A stretch of DNA of 28,107 nucleotides from a virus. The notes below the pieces were generated by a model, which saw nothing but the letters and a program-made list of their open reading frames with translations, was not told the DNA's origin and made no database searches. Shown piece after piece: positions 17,945-26,458 of this stretch (its first letter is position 1; every line of letters starts with the position of its first letter). The stretch is from IMG/VR virus record IMGVR_UViG_3300037516_000476, positions 1 through 28,107 of that record; one strand, written 5' to 3'. Both the position numbers and the translations under genes were made by a program.

Positions 17945-20900
17945 TTCTATAATAATTTAATTTACCACTTATGCTATCAACTTTTTTAGAATTTAAATTA
18001 GTAACTTGTTCTTTTACCGCAGGGTCAGTTATTTCTTCTGTTGCTGTGACATTGAAAGAAATTGGGTTACTATTTTTTCTTTCTTTCATCGTTTTAAATT
18101 TAAATTTAATATCTTTCGGAGATTCAACGAACGATGTTATTTTTTTGTTTAATTTTTCAATAGTATTTTCATCAAATATGGTTTTATCCGCATCGAATAC
18201 CTTCATTAATGTTTCTTTACTATACATTCCTCCCGAACTTAACAATACCGACAATATAGAACCTAAAATTTGAGATGTTATTGTTGGGTTGGTGTAATCT
18301 ATCGTGTTATCTATATTTTCATAAAACTTACCTGTATTATCTTTTATGTAATCAATACAAGTTTTATATTCATCATAAATTAAATTAGACGTATAACCAG
18401 ATAAAGTTGCTTTCATTGCTTTATCCTGGGATTCTAACTGAGCGTCATATCCATATTTTACTAAGAAATTAACCTTATCTAATGCGATTATTAAATTATT
18501 TCTTCTTTCTTCAAACCCATCTACTTGTTTATTAGATGATAACGAACTAATTTTATCTTCAATTAATTTAGTAATATAAGGTCTTAATAATTCATTAGCC
18601 TTTATTATTTTAGGAGCGGTTAGTACTTTATCGAATGCAAACACCGAACATAAGTCTATTGTTTTTGTAAAATCAAGTAGATTCTTTTTTAATAAAGAAA
18701 CAAATCTTGAGTATGGGGTACCGTCAGGGTACTTACCAATCATTTCAATTGTGGTTCCTGGAGTTAAAGATGTTGACGTGAATATATCGTAATTTTTTAT
18801 TTTTCTATAATCTGAACTTAATAATAATTTCATTATTAACGGCCCGAATTCTTTATTTAAAAGATTGTAAGCGGGTTCAAATGATTCGAAATAAACTTTT
18901 GTCTTAGTGAAAACATCATTAACTAAATCATCATATGTTAATGTTGTTGTACCCTTTCCAATGTATGTTCCTAATTGTGGTTTTACACCTTCAGTAGTGT
19001 TACTTGAATCCACCGCAGGTTCTTCCGCCACCTGTAAACCTTCTAAGAACCACTTAGTAAATTCTTGTACTGTTCTTCCACTTATACTACCTACAGTTAC
19101 GGTTGATCTCTCATCGTACATTTCCGTATTAGCATAGAAGTTAGACGATAATGCGTTTTGTAATCTTTCAACAGGTTTAGCCAATCCTTGACCTCCAATA
19201 AAGTTAACTTGTAACGATACGTTGGCTAACATTGGTTGTACACCAATACCTTCTGGATTTAAATCCCAGGTACTATCTTCAAATGTTATACTGATATCTC
19301 TAATAATAATTTTAGAGTGGTAAAAATCACCAACTCTTAGTACACAAATTGGTGGTGGTCCGAATGTTGTATTTCTTGCGTTTAAATCCAAAGCCTCAGA
19401 TAAACCTTTAATTGGTATAGTATCTCCAGGTCTAAGACATTGTTGTAAAAATGTTAAACGTGCGTTTAATCCTTCAGGTGTCATCGAGTGAAACCCTGGG
19501 TGAAAATATTTTAATTTTTCTTTTAATGAACCAAAAACAACTGGGTCTTTTTCTTCCAATATTTTAAAATAATAACATTCAGACAATGTCTTCATTATTA
19601 TTCTCTTCATTGGGTCTATTTGTGGTTTTTTTCTACCTGAAGGTAGTTTCTCTTCTCCGTCAGGAACTAATCTAGTTCTTGGTGGAATAACATCGGGGTT
19701 TGGTTTTTGAGGTTCTTGAGGTACAACAGCTTTAGTATAATTGAATTCTACTTTAGATTGTCTACAACCGAAAGCAATTGCACTATTAACTTTTAATGAT
19801 TTTGATTTAAATTCATTATCACTACAACTTTTATTTTCTTCGTTTGCAACTTTTTCTCCTGCGTTAGTTGCTTTGAATATTAAATTACCTTCTTTATCTG
19901 CGAATCCTAAATCTTTAAATGATACAACCCTTTCTAATTTAGTTGCCGTGGTTGGTGAACCTTTTGGTATATTCACCCAATTAGCTTTACTAACGTCACC
20001 ACCTAACTCTCTAACAATATCTTTAAAAATACTGTGACTTCTTCTTATTGATAATTTATAATTGTAGGTATCATCAGCAACCGCAGAACAAGACGATAAC
20101 GCAGTAATTGTAATTTCTTGTACTTTACCTTTTGTTATATCTTCTTTTAGTGTTGCAATTTTTGTTTTATATTCGTTATAATTTGTAACACCTTTATCTA
20201 TTTGTTTTTGTAATAAATCTTTTTGTTCGGTAATCTTTGCCGCGTGAAGTGATGGGTCTATTTTACCATCTGGTGTTCCTATTAATGTTTTTATATCTTT
20301 TCTCGCATTATCCGCAGGTCCTGTTGTTCCATTAAACGCTAAAGGTAATAATGTATTTAAAGTTTCCTCTAATTCTGCCTTAGCTTTATCTTTATATGTA
20401 CCACCTGATTGACCAATTGATTGATTGTATAATGTTGTATAATCCGCAGCTGAAGTATAATCTCCATCACCACTTGGCCTGTCATTTGCAAACAATAATG
20501 AAGTTTTTAATTTAACCCCTTCAATTTTAGTTGGTTCAGTCTTAGGTGTTTCAGTTGGTATAGGATCGGATTCAACTCTAAATTTTTTAATTGATATTGG
20601 ATCAGATCCACCTTCAAGATATTCTTTTATTTTTTTAGCGTCGTCCGAGGTAATTGTTGTGTATCTTTTAATTAAATCATAAAAATCAATTTCTTCACAA
20701 CCAGCGAAAAATGCATTAATGTAGTTATCAGAATCTTCATCTGACATTCCTTCAAAATGTTCTCTAACTAATAAGTTTAAGATACTTGGGTGGTCTACAA
20801 CAACTTTAAATGATATTTGACCACTTCTTGATGTATTTTGATATGTGTAAATTGGTTCTGGTCTTCCTAAAAAACTATTTTCTTCCCATTTAGCACTATT

Positions 20901-22697
20901 TTGTTCTGATACCTTTAAATCATATGGTGGGAACCACATAACTCGACCTCCGTTTGGTCCTCTTTCACAATATGGTAAATCTAAAACTGTAAACCCTGGT
21001 AGTGTTGAAGATTTCCAAGCTAAGTTTTCAATTGAAAACATATATTTTTTAGCATAAAACCCTTCACCTCCGTAAAGGTCTTTACCCTTTTCACTTTTGA
21101 ATATGTTTGTAGATTGGTCAAATGATTTTTTACCATTTGACATTGGTGCGATGTTTAAATTCCAGGGTGTGGACATTACACTATCATCATATTTTCTAAT
21201 ATTACCCGTTCTTTTCATAGTATCCGAGTAATTCATATATGACCTATCTTTTGTCCATACTCTACAAAATTCAATTCCACTTTCTTCACCAGAATTGTTC
21301 TTAATATATTTCACTGCAGATCCTCTTGACATCATAACGTCACCTTCTTTAAAGAAACGACTTGTTTGGTCAATAACATTTGCAACGTGAGATCTTGCTG
21401 ACCCTCCATTATTTGGTAAGGTATCTAATATTTCTTGGGTATATCCTAATATTGAATCTTCTCTAAAATCAAATTTTGTAGATAAAGTATCTGAGTATGT
21501 TGATTGTTCTGTACCCCATTCTTTATTATGTGTACCAATTTTGTTTTTAGAATTTTTACTAATCCAAGTTAAGTTACCTGTAATTTTACCTCCTTGAGAT
21601 ATGTTCTTATCTCTTTGAAATAACTCCGCTTGAACGGGATCAAACATTAAACTCAAATAGTAACTACTTCTAACTTGTCTATCGTTAAAATCCCCCATCG
21701 CATATTTGACATCGTCTCCTCTGTCATCACCAATGTAGGCAACTCCTTTAGGTGCTTCAACACCTAATATATTTTTAATTCCTTGAGCAATTTTATCAAC
21801 AAAACTAAACACTTTCGATGAGTTTTGTGATCTTGCTGTTGTGGTATAATTTGGTGCGTATTTTGAATATGATAAATTATCATATAATACATTCTTTTGA
21901 CCTTCTCCCAAATATTCAATCATCAAATCTGATGGTTTCCTATCTAATTTTGGTCTTCTTTGTATTCCTATTAATGAACCTAATGCTCCTGTGACATCTT
22001 GCCAAACTTTACCTAATTCGGTTTTAGCTTGTGGTCTAACGTTAATTGGGTTTCTTGGGTTACTTAAATAATCTCCAGGTATTTCAGACCAAGGGAATTC
22101 TACCCCTGCAACTGTTTGTAAAAAGTCAATCGCTTTACCTGGAAGGGTTTTAGCAACAGTAATTTTATTGTTCGATTCAATTAATGGTTCTCTACCTGTA
22201 ATTAAATTAATTGCGGTTGCTGTATTACCATTTAACGCATCTAAAATTCTTAATCTACCATTTGTTGCCGCCTCAATATTTCTATTAATTCTTGAAAAAA
22301 CTGGACCACTTTGGTTCAATCTCATATTCAAAGCGGCAAACTTCATTAACTCTGATTCAGTATCATAATTGTCTGTTGACATAATACTGATAAAGTTATA
22401 GTTACCCGAATTGAAATATGGGTATAGTTGTAAATTTGCTCGTCTTGGGAGTGTATCTAATGTCTCTGTGACAAAGTACTCCAACGGTTTGAATATGTTC
22501 GTATTTTGGGTCTGTAATAGGTCTGTTGCTCTGTTTTGGTCAACTTCAGGTAAATCTGGGTTAGCCATTTCACTTAGAGTTTGAATTGTATACGAGCTTT
22601 GAGTAAACGTTTGAGGACCGTTAGGTCTATTCAACGTTTTACTTAAGATGTAATCTCTAAATCTTTTTGTAGAATCAAAATCTAAGTAGCTTGGCAT
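17934..22697 (-). CDS. Giant baseplate protein with OmpA-like segment
   Basis: A 1587-residue virion protein. Residues about 545-645 contain a tube/baseplate-like beta region (MFSIENLAWKSS, GRPEPIYTYQNTSRSGQISF, VVVDHPS). Residues about 727-990 read as an OmpA-like peptidoglycan-binding domain with an insertion: SLLFANDRP, a helical insert, ITITALSS, NYKLSIRRSHSIFKDIVRELGG and SKVEFNY. Residues about 1058-1175 (FHPGFHSMTPEGLNARL, LRVGDFYHSKIIIRDISITF, WDLNPEGIGVQPM) form a second beta-rich structural unit. Its place after the tape measure matches T4 genes 48/54 (tube-baseplate junction), but the protein is over four times larger. Role as baseplate/hub component is inferred from place and these patterns. 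It overlaps gp53 by 11 bases. Confidence 0.75.
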   Translation of the reverse strand: MPSYLDFDSTKRFRDYILSKTLNRPNGPQTFTQSSYTIQTLSEMANPDLPEVDQNRATDLLQTQNTNIFKPLEYFVTETLDTLPRRANLQLYPYFNSGNYNFISIMSTDNYDTESELMKFAALNMRLNQSGPVFSRINRNIEAATNGRLRILDALNGNTATAINLITGREPLIESNNKITVAKTLPGKAIDFLQTVAGVEFPWSEIPGDYLSNPRNPINVRPQAKTELGKVWQDVTGALGSLIGIQRRPKLDRKPSDLMIEYLGEGQKNVLYDNLSYSKYAPNYTTTARSQNSSKVFSFVDKIAQGIKNILGVEAPKGVAYIGDDRGDDVKYAMGDFNDRQVRSSYYLSLMFDPVQAELFQRDKNISQGGKITGNLTWISKNSKNKIGTHNKEWGTEQSTYSDTLSTKFDFREDSILGYTQEILDTLPNNGGSARSHVANVIDQTSRFFKEGDVMMSRGSAVKYIKNNSGEESGIEFCRVWTKDRSYMNYSDTMKRTGNIRKYDDSVMSTPWNLNIAPMSNGKKSFDQSTNIFKSEKGKDLYGGEGFYAKKYMFSIENLAWKSSTLPGFTVLDLPYCERGPNGGRVMWFPPYDLKVSEQNSAKWEENSFLGRPEPIYTYQNTSRSGQISFKVVVDHPSILNLLVREHFEGMSDEDSDNYINAFFAGCEEIDFYDLIKRYTTITSDDAKKIKEYLEGGSDPISIKKFRVESDPIPTETPKTEPTKIEGVKLKTSLLFANDRPSGDGDYTSAADYTTLYNQSIGQSGGTYKDKAKAELEETLNTLLPLAFNGTTGPADNARKDIKTLIGTPDGKIDPSLHAAKITEQKDLLQKQIDKGVTNYNEYKTKIATLKEDITKGKVQEITITALSSCSAVADDTYNYKLSIRRSHSIFKDIVRELGGDVSKANWVNIPKGSPTTATKLERVVSFKDLGFADKEGNLIFKATNAGEKVANEENKSCSDNEFKSKSLKVNSAIAFGCRQSKVEFNYTKAVVPQEPQKPNPDVIPPRTRLVPDGEEKLPSGRKKPQIDPMKRIIMKTLSECYYFKILEEKDPVVFGSLKEKLKYFHPGFHSMTPEGLNARLTFLQQCLRPGDTIPIKGLSEALDLNARNTTFGPPPICVLRVGDFYHSKIIIRDISITFEDSTWDLNPEGIGVQPMLANVSLQVNFIGGQGLAKPVERLQNALSSNFYANTEMYDERSTVTVGSISGRTVQEFTKWFLEGLQVAEEPAVDSSNTTEGVKPQLGTYIGKGTTTLTYDDLVNDVFTKTKVYFESFEPAYNLLNKEFGPLIMKLLLSSDYRKIKNYDIFTSTSLTPGTTIEMIGKYPDGTPYSRFVSLLKKNLLDFTKTIDLCSVFAFDKVLTAPKIIKANELLRPYITKLIEDKISSLSSNKQVDGFEERRNNLIIALDKVNFLVKYGYDAQLESQDKAMKATLSGYTSNLIYDEYKTCIDYIKDNTGKFYENIDNTIDYTNPTITSQILGSILSVLLSSGGMYSKETLMKVFDADKTIFDENTIEKLNKKITSFVESPKDIKFKFKTMKERKNSNPISFNVTATEEITDPAVKEQVTNLNSKKVDSISGKLNYYRNVP

Positions 22698-22736
22698 TAT
22701 ATCGCTTTTCTAATAAATAGAGGTTTATACGAAATA

Positions 22737-24623
22737 TTAAATCTGTAGGGATAGATAATCGTTCGGGTTCATAGGTTCCAAATTATTGTTGATTATAATT
22801 TGTTTATTCTTGTCATATTTTGTACTATTTTGGATTTGAAGATATTCGGCCGCGGTCATAGGTTTATCAGTACTAGTCGTTTTATCTTCTTTTGTTGCCG
22901 TTTTTGGTTTATTATCAACCTTTAACGCTTCTTGTTTTTTGTTAGAGGCACTACCCTTTAATATTCCCGATAAACCTTGGTTTCTAACTGTCTCCACCAT
23001 TTCACCCGCTTTGTTTCCTTTTTCACCTTTAAGCGCCCCACTAAGATACTTATTAGCTTCTTTTATGTAACTATCCGCAGTTTCTCCTGGTCCAACCATA
23101 GCTTTAGCGAATTGAACTTTTAATATTGTTAAAATTTCATTTGTCTTTAAAACTAAGTTTTGGGTTTCGGTAAATTGATCTCTTGCAACTTCCTCAATAC
23201 TCATTCCCTCTAATTTCTTCGCGTTTTCTTTTAATATATTTGCTTGTTCTTGTGTTAACTTATCTAACGCAATAGATTGAGCTCCACCAAATTCTTTTGA
23301 AATAGATGAAACATCAATTGTCATTGTACCATCTTTCATTCTAGCAAGGTTAGTAATAAATTCTGTTTGTTTGTCATCTAATTTTAAACCTCTACTCATT
23401 AATGCCGAAGCCGCTGATGATCTCTCAGCGGCGGCAATTGCCCCTTTCGATAATTCTTGATAACTGATTCCCAATTCGGCAGCCATTGCTTTAGCCCTTC
23501 TTAAATTTACACCAGTAATTTCAAATCTACCTTGTTCACTATTATATGTGGATAAAGACCCCGCAGCACCAATTAAAGCATCTTGTAACCCTTCAACATT
23601 ATTAGTTGCGTCATACATCATCTTAAGTGGGTCACCAAAATCACCAATTGCACCACCTAACACTTGTAAATTAGCGGATAATGATATTGCACCTTCTGGG
23701 TCCATAACCTTATCTGCAATGGTAAACACTTCATTCATACTCATTCTGAATTCGGTTGCCTTTTGTACCATTCTAGTTAAACCTTGTATACCGTTTTGAA
23801 AACCATATTCATTTAACTTACCAATATTTGCTCGAATTTCATTAACAGTTTTTTTACCGTTTAATCCTAACTCTATCGAACTCTTACCCGCTTGATTAAT
23901 TGCTTCTAATGATTTTTCTGCTCCAATACCAACTTGTTCAAATGTTGAGAAAACTTTTGACATTTCCGTTAAGTCCCCAACGAAAGCTCTTGATGTTTTG
24001 GCGGTATCCGCCACTACGGTTGCGTTTAATGTTGTAAATCTTCCTGTTTCTTCAGCAAGACCAACCATTAAATCACTTACTTGTTGAAAACCATAACCCA
24101 TTGAAACAACTCCAGGTAATGACGCAACAATTTCTTGTCTATAATTTTTTGATAAATCTCCCGCAACCCCTAATTGGGAATTGATTTGAGCTCTAAGTTC
24201 TACTTCTTTTTTTAGAATATCTTCAGCACCCACCATTGCTGCTCCCGCTAAATTTTTAATCAAAGCGGCGGTTCCGTCAATAATTCCACCATTTTTACCA
24301 AAGAACTTTTCTAGTGTTTCTACTCCCGCACCTAAGAAAGTTTTTAAATCAGTAATATCAGTACTAGGACCCATAGTTAATTTACTACTGAAGTCTTGTA
24401 TTCCACCTATACCATTAACTAATTTACCCGCATCGCTATTTGAATTTCCTCCACCACCTCCACCATCATTAGTTTTAGCGTTAGGGTCTATACTAAGATA
24501 GAATTGAAATTTATTTCCTAAAGTAGCTCCGTCCGTTTTGCCAAATTTTCTAACGTACACTTTTTCAAACTCGTCGGAACCTTTTCTAGCTGCTTTAGCT
24601 AATTCTATATCTGATGCATTCAT
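22737..24623 (-). CDS. Tail tape measure protein (gp29-like)
   Basis: A 628-residue, largely helical protein that fits the tape measure role: it sets tail length and occupies the tube before ejection. A GGGGGG run (54-59) separates a short N-terminal part from a long helical, Ala/Gly-rich body; GAAMVGAEDILKKEVEL and the region 150-420 (ETGRFTTLNATVVADTAK, ISYQELSKGAIAAAERSS) resemble conserved tape-measure core text. The C-terminus is Lys/Thr-rich and ends NPNDYLSLQI. T4 gp29 is 590 residues, so a tail of about T4 length is expected. It follows the chaperone pair by 13 bases, the usual order for tape measure genes. Confidence 0.83.
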   Translation of the reverse strand: MNASDIELAKAARKGSDEFEKVYVRKFGKTDGATLGNKFQFYLSIDPNAKTNDGGGGGGNSNSDAGKLVNGIGGIQDFSSKLTMGPSTDITDLKTFLGAGVETLEKFFGKNGGIIDGTAALIKNLAGAAMVGAEDILKKEVELRAQINSQLGVAGDLSKNYRQEIVASLPGVVSMGYGFQQVSDLMVGLAEETGRFTTLNATVVADTAKTSRAFVGDLTEMSKVFSTFEQVGIGAEKSLEAINQAGKSSIELGLNGKKTVNEIRANIGKLNEYGFQNGIQGLTRMVQKATEFRMSMNEVFTIADKVMDPEGAISLSANLQVLGGAIGDFGDPLKMMYDATNNVEGLQDALIGAAGSLSTYNSEQGRFEITGVNLRRAKAMAAELGISYQELSKGAIAAAERSSAASALMSRGLKLDDKQTEFITNLARMKDGTMTIDVSSISKEFGGAQSIALDKLTQEQANILKENAKKLEGMSIEEVARDQFTETQNLVLKTNEILTILKVQFAKAMVGPGETADSYIKEANKYLSGALKGEKGNKAGEMVETVRNQGLSGILKGSASNKKQEALKVDNKPKTATKEDKTTSTDKPMTAAEYLQIQNSTKYDKNKQIIINNNLEPMNPNDYLSLQI

Positions 24624-24636
24624 ACATATAAATAGA

Positions 24637-24786
24637 TTAAGTTGTGGTTTCTAATTCAATTAAATAATTGATATAGTACCTCCTTATGTATATTGGCATA
24701 GACATAACATCCCCATAGGAAAACCCTCTTTTAACCAAGAATAAAATCTCGTCTAATTGTCCCTTCTTATACTCCGTAGAAAGGGC
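24637..24786 (-). CDS. Putative frameshift-expressed extension of tail assembly chaperone
   Basis: In the +1 (equivalently -2) frame relative to the gp26-like gene, 49 codons are open from 24786 to a TAA at 24637, reading from ALSTEYKKGQ through VKRGFSYGDVMSM to MPIYIRRYYINYLIE. The text is clearly protein-like. The only usable starts are poor: the frame opens after a TAG near 24820 with only TTG codons, and the ATGs lie near its end, leaving 22 residues. Making it as a C-terminal extension (about 292 residues in total) by ribosomal frameshift fits the G/GT layout known upstream of tape measure genes in other tailed phages. It could instead start at TTG as a separate protein. Confidence 0.68.
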   Translation of the reverse strand, partial: ALSTEYKKGQLDEILFLVKRGFSYGDVMSMPIYIRRYYINYLIELETTT

Positions 24787-25516
24787 GAAAAAACTCCACC
24801 CCAAAGCCAATTTCTACATTGACAAGTTCTCCTGACGGGGCGGTTACTGATTTTACTAAATCTAAATTTGGTTTATGTTCTTTTACGAATTTTCTGAAGT
24901 CTTGAGAATCTTTGATTGGCATCTGTTCAACAAAATTGTGGATGTTCATCAGGTCTCTATTACCAGCGATGGATTTAATCATCATTTCTAACTGTTTGGT
25001 AACAATCGGTGCAACACCAATACCGTTCCAACTCTCTTCAATTTTTTCAATTTCTTTAAGTTGTTTTTTAGTTAAAAATTTAAAAGTAATGTCGACATTT
25101 GATTTTGGGAAATGGAATTTAAATTCTCCCATTTCATCTGGAGCCAATGTGAAGTCTTTAAATGTTATTTCACTTAAATCCACTACTGCAGTGAATTCTT
25201 CATCATTTTTCGGATCTCGTAAATAAAATGTGTATTCTGGACCAAAAGATGTGTTTCTTAAAAATATAAGAATTGCACTTCTATCTTCATCTGATAGTTC
25301 GTCTATTGGTAGGTCTTTATCTAATATTTTTCTTTTCAATAACTCCTCAATAACTGTATTGGTTTTAAGTAAGTTTTGAGCGGATAAAATATTCTCATCG
25401 GTAGCGGTTAAGTAAGCCACTCGAACCGATTTTTTCTTGTTTGTGTAATGAATACCTTTAGAAGGAAGTTCAACTACATCATATGCGATTGTTGGGTCTA
25501 TTGCAAATTGTTCCAT
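24767..25516 (-). CDS. gp26: gp26-like baseplate/tail assembly chaperone
   Basis: A 249-residue protein resembling the T4 gp26 family (T4 baseplate family). Marks are ELPSKGIHYTNKK near the N-terminus, then LTATDENILSAQNLLKTNT and LLKRKILDKDLPIDEL, followed by an alpha/beta body with the lysine-rich helix FLTKKQLKEIEKIEE. Such proteins in many phages precede the tape measure gene and act as its chaperone during tail assembly. The normal product ends FFRPFYGV; a second product about 43 residues longer is proposed through a shift at codons 242-244. It begins 40 bases after the tube terminator, with no clear Shine-Dalgarno. Confidence 0.78.
   Translation of the reverse strand: MEQFAIDPTIAYDVVELPSKGIHYTNKKKSVRVAYLTATDENILSAQNLLKTNTVIEELLKRKILDKDLPIDELSDEDRSAILIFLRNTSFGPEYTFYLRDPKNDEEFTAVVDLSEITFKDFTLAPDEMGEFKFHFPKSNVDITFKFLTKKQLKEIEKIEESWNGIGVAPIVTKQLEMMIKSIAGNRDLMNIHNFVEQMPIKDSQDFRKFVKEHKPNLDLVKSVTAPSGELVNVEIGFGVEFFRPFYGV
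24787..24802 (-). promoter_or_regulatory. Candidate programmed frameshift site (+1 or -2)
   Basis: The coding strand reads GGGGTGGAGTTTTTTC, in zero frame GTG GAG TTT TTT CGC. Slippage of Phe-tRNA on TTT to TTC gives +1; slipping back two on the T6 run gives -2. Both enter the 49-codon downstream frame. A G-rich, Shine-Dalgarno-like GGAG lies 3 bases before the second TTT, like the spacing in the prfB +1 site, and CGC in the A-site is likely rare in this AT-rich genome. Confidence 0.55.
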
Positions 25517-25555
25517 AGTGTTAATTTACTTAATAACTATGTGAAAGTAAAGATT

Positions 25556-25610
25556 TAAAATAAAAAACCAACAACCCATTAGACAGATTTACTAATTCGG
25601 TTGTTGGTTT
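25556..25610 (-). terminator. Intrinsic terminator after tail tube gene
   Basis: A perfect 12-bp stem AAACCAACAACC/GGTTGTTGGTTT (25565-25576 with 25599-25610) with a 22-base loop, followed on the minus strand by TTTATTTTAAATC. It starts 25 bases after the tube stop and separates it from the gp26-like gene. Confidence 0.9.
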
Positions 25611-25634
25611 AATAATATTATGTAGAAAATGGTA

Positions 25635-26123
25635 TTAGTATACTTGAATACATCTATCCATTCTCAATGTACATTGGATAGTTGCGATTGCATCGTTGTT
25701 GTAATCCAAATCACCAAAGTTTAAGTCGGTGATGAATGTACCTTGAAGAATCCATTTTTCAACCACAACTCCTGTTGGGTCTAACATTTCCAATTCAATG
25801 TCTTTTTTATATCCAGCAGCATATCCCATTCTACCTGTTACTGATTCTGCGTGTAAACGGAACCATTCCATTAAAGCTTGTGATGCTGAAGGACCAATTG
25901 GGTCTTTAAATGTAACTTGAAGAGCTTCCCAAGTAAATCTACCTGCAACGTAAGTTGAAGTGTTTAAGAAAGGAATCTCAACCGAGTTAATTTTAGCACT
26001 AGGTCTTTTAGCTGAAGTAACATACCATTCGTTGATACCCAATGATGAAGGGAATCTAACAATGAATCGGTTAACTCTTTTCGGTTCGTAAGGAACCGGC
26101 ATTTTCATTAGTAAATCTGCCAT
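25635..26123 (-). CDS. gp19: Tail tube protein gp19-like
   Basis: A 162-residue protein, almost the same length as T4 gp19 (163). The pattern is that of the family: MPVPYEPKRVNRFIVRFPSS at the start, then VEIPFLNTSTYVAGRFTWE, LQVTFKDPIGPSASQALMEW, and a C-terminus GTFITDLNFGDLDYNNDAI. Hexamers of gp19 stack to form the inner tube that the sheath drives into the cell. It is bounded by terminators on both sides with its own candidate promoter, suggesting strong separate expression. The order sheath then tube is as in T4. The start has a long A-rich leader (ATACAAAATG). Confidence 0.93.
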   Translation of the reverse strand: MADLLMKMPVPYEPKRVNRFIVRFPSSLGINEWYVTSAKRPSAKINSVEIPFLNTSTYVAGRFTWEALQVTFKDPIGPSASQALMEWFRLHAESVTGRMGYAAGYKKDIELEMLDPTGVVVEKWILQGTFITDLNFGDLDYNNDAIATIQCTLRMDRCIQVY

Positions 26124-26197
26124 TTTGTATTTGTTAAGTTTTTAGTTTATCTTTCATATAAATATAAGCCAAATGGAAAATAATCTTTTTTTGGTTT

Positions 26198-26225
26198 ATT
26201 ATTGTCTTGGGCTTGATTATGTCAA
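26198..26225 (-). promoter_or_regulatory. Candidate promoter upstream of tail tube gene
   Basis: On the minus strand TTGACA (26225-26220), a 16-base spacer and AATAAT (26203-26198) match a sigma70-type -35/-10 pair at 6/6 and 5/6, about 75 bases before the tube start. Bacteroidota promoters usually follow TTTG and TAnnTTTG, which I do not find well matched here, so the site is tentative; AT-rich DNA makes chance matches likely. Confidence 0.35.
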
Positions 26226-26368
26226 TTATTTTTCGTAGTTTTTTACAATACCACTATAAAAAGCTCTAGAATAAATTACTTAATTAATAAAATAATTAAA
26301 ATATTATTAATAAATACTAGAATATACACTTCCACAGTACTAATATAAGCAAAAAAGTATAATTATTA

Positions 26369-26391
26369 TAAAAAATGGTTCCTTGTGGAAC
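26369..26391 (-). terminator. Second terminator after tail sheath gene
   Basis: Minus-strand GTTCC ACAA GGAAC (stem 26378-26382 with 26387-26391), extendable with a bulge, is followed by CATTTTTTATAAT. It lies about 20 bases downstream of the first hairpin, forming a tandem terminator pair. Confidence 0.68.
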
Positions 26392-26410
26392 ATATACATT
26401 TTTAATAGAA

Positions 26411-26439
26411 AAGGGGTCCCGTAAATGGAACCCCTTTCT
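26411..26439 (-). terminator. First terminator after tail sheath gene
   Basis: An 8-bp stem AAAGGGGT/ACCCCTTT (26412-26419 with 26432-26439), with two further GG/CC pairs possible across a bulge, begins 20 bases after the sheath stop. The following U-run is short (TTCTATT), so the second hairpin may complete termination. Confidence 0.75.
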
Positions 26440-26458
26440 GTTTATATCTCCTTTTAGA

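Larger units (their letters stand above)
26124..26458 (-). other. 335-base non-coding spacer between sheath and tube
   Basis: No supportable gene is present. In minus-strand order it holds two terminator hairpins just after the sheath gene, about 130 bases of AT-rich sequence with no clear structure, a candidate sigma70-like promoter and a 75-base A-rich leader to the tube start. The only minus-strand ORF of note codes for about 19 residues and overlaps a terminator. Confidence 0.7.

Noticed and set aside
24671-24688. AAGGAGGT on the minus strand as a ribosome binding site
   Set aside because: It encodes part of IRRYY in the proposed frameshift tail and no start codon follows at 5-10 bases; the tape measure start is about 50 bases further on.
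26340-26399. Minus-strand ORF of 19 hydrophobic residues in the sheath-tube spacer
   Set aside because: It overlaps a terminator hairpin and its U-run; the Ile/Phe-rich text is what AT-rich non-coding DNA gives.
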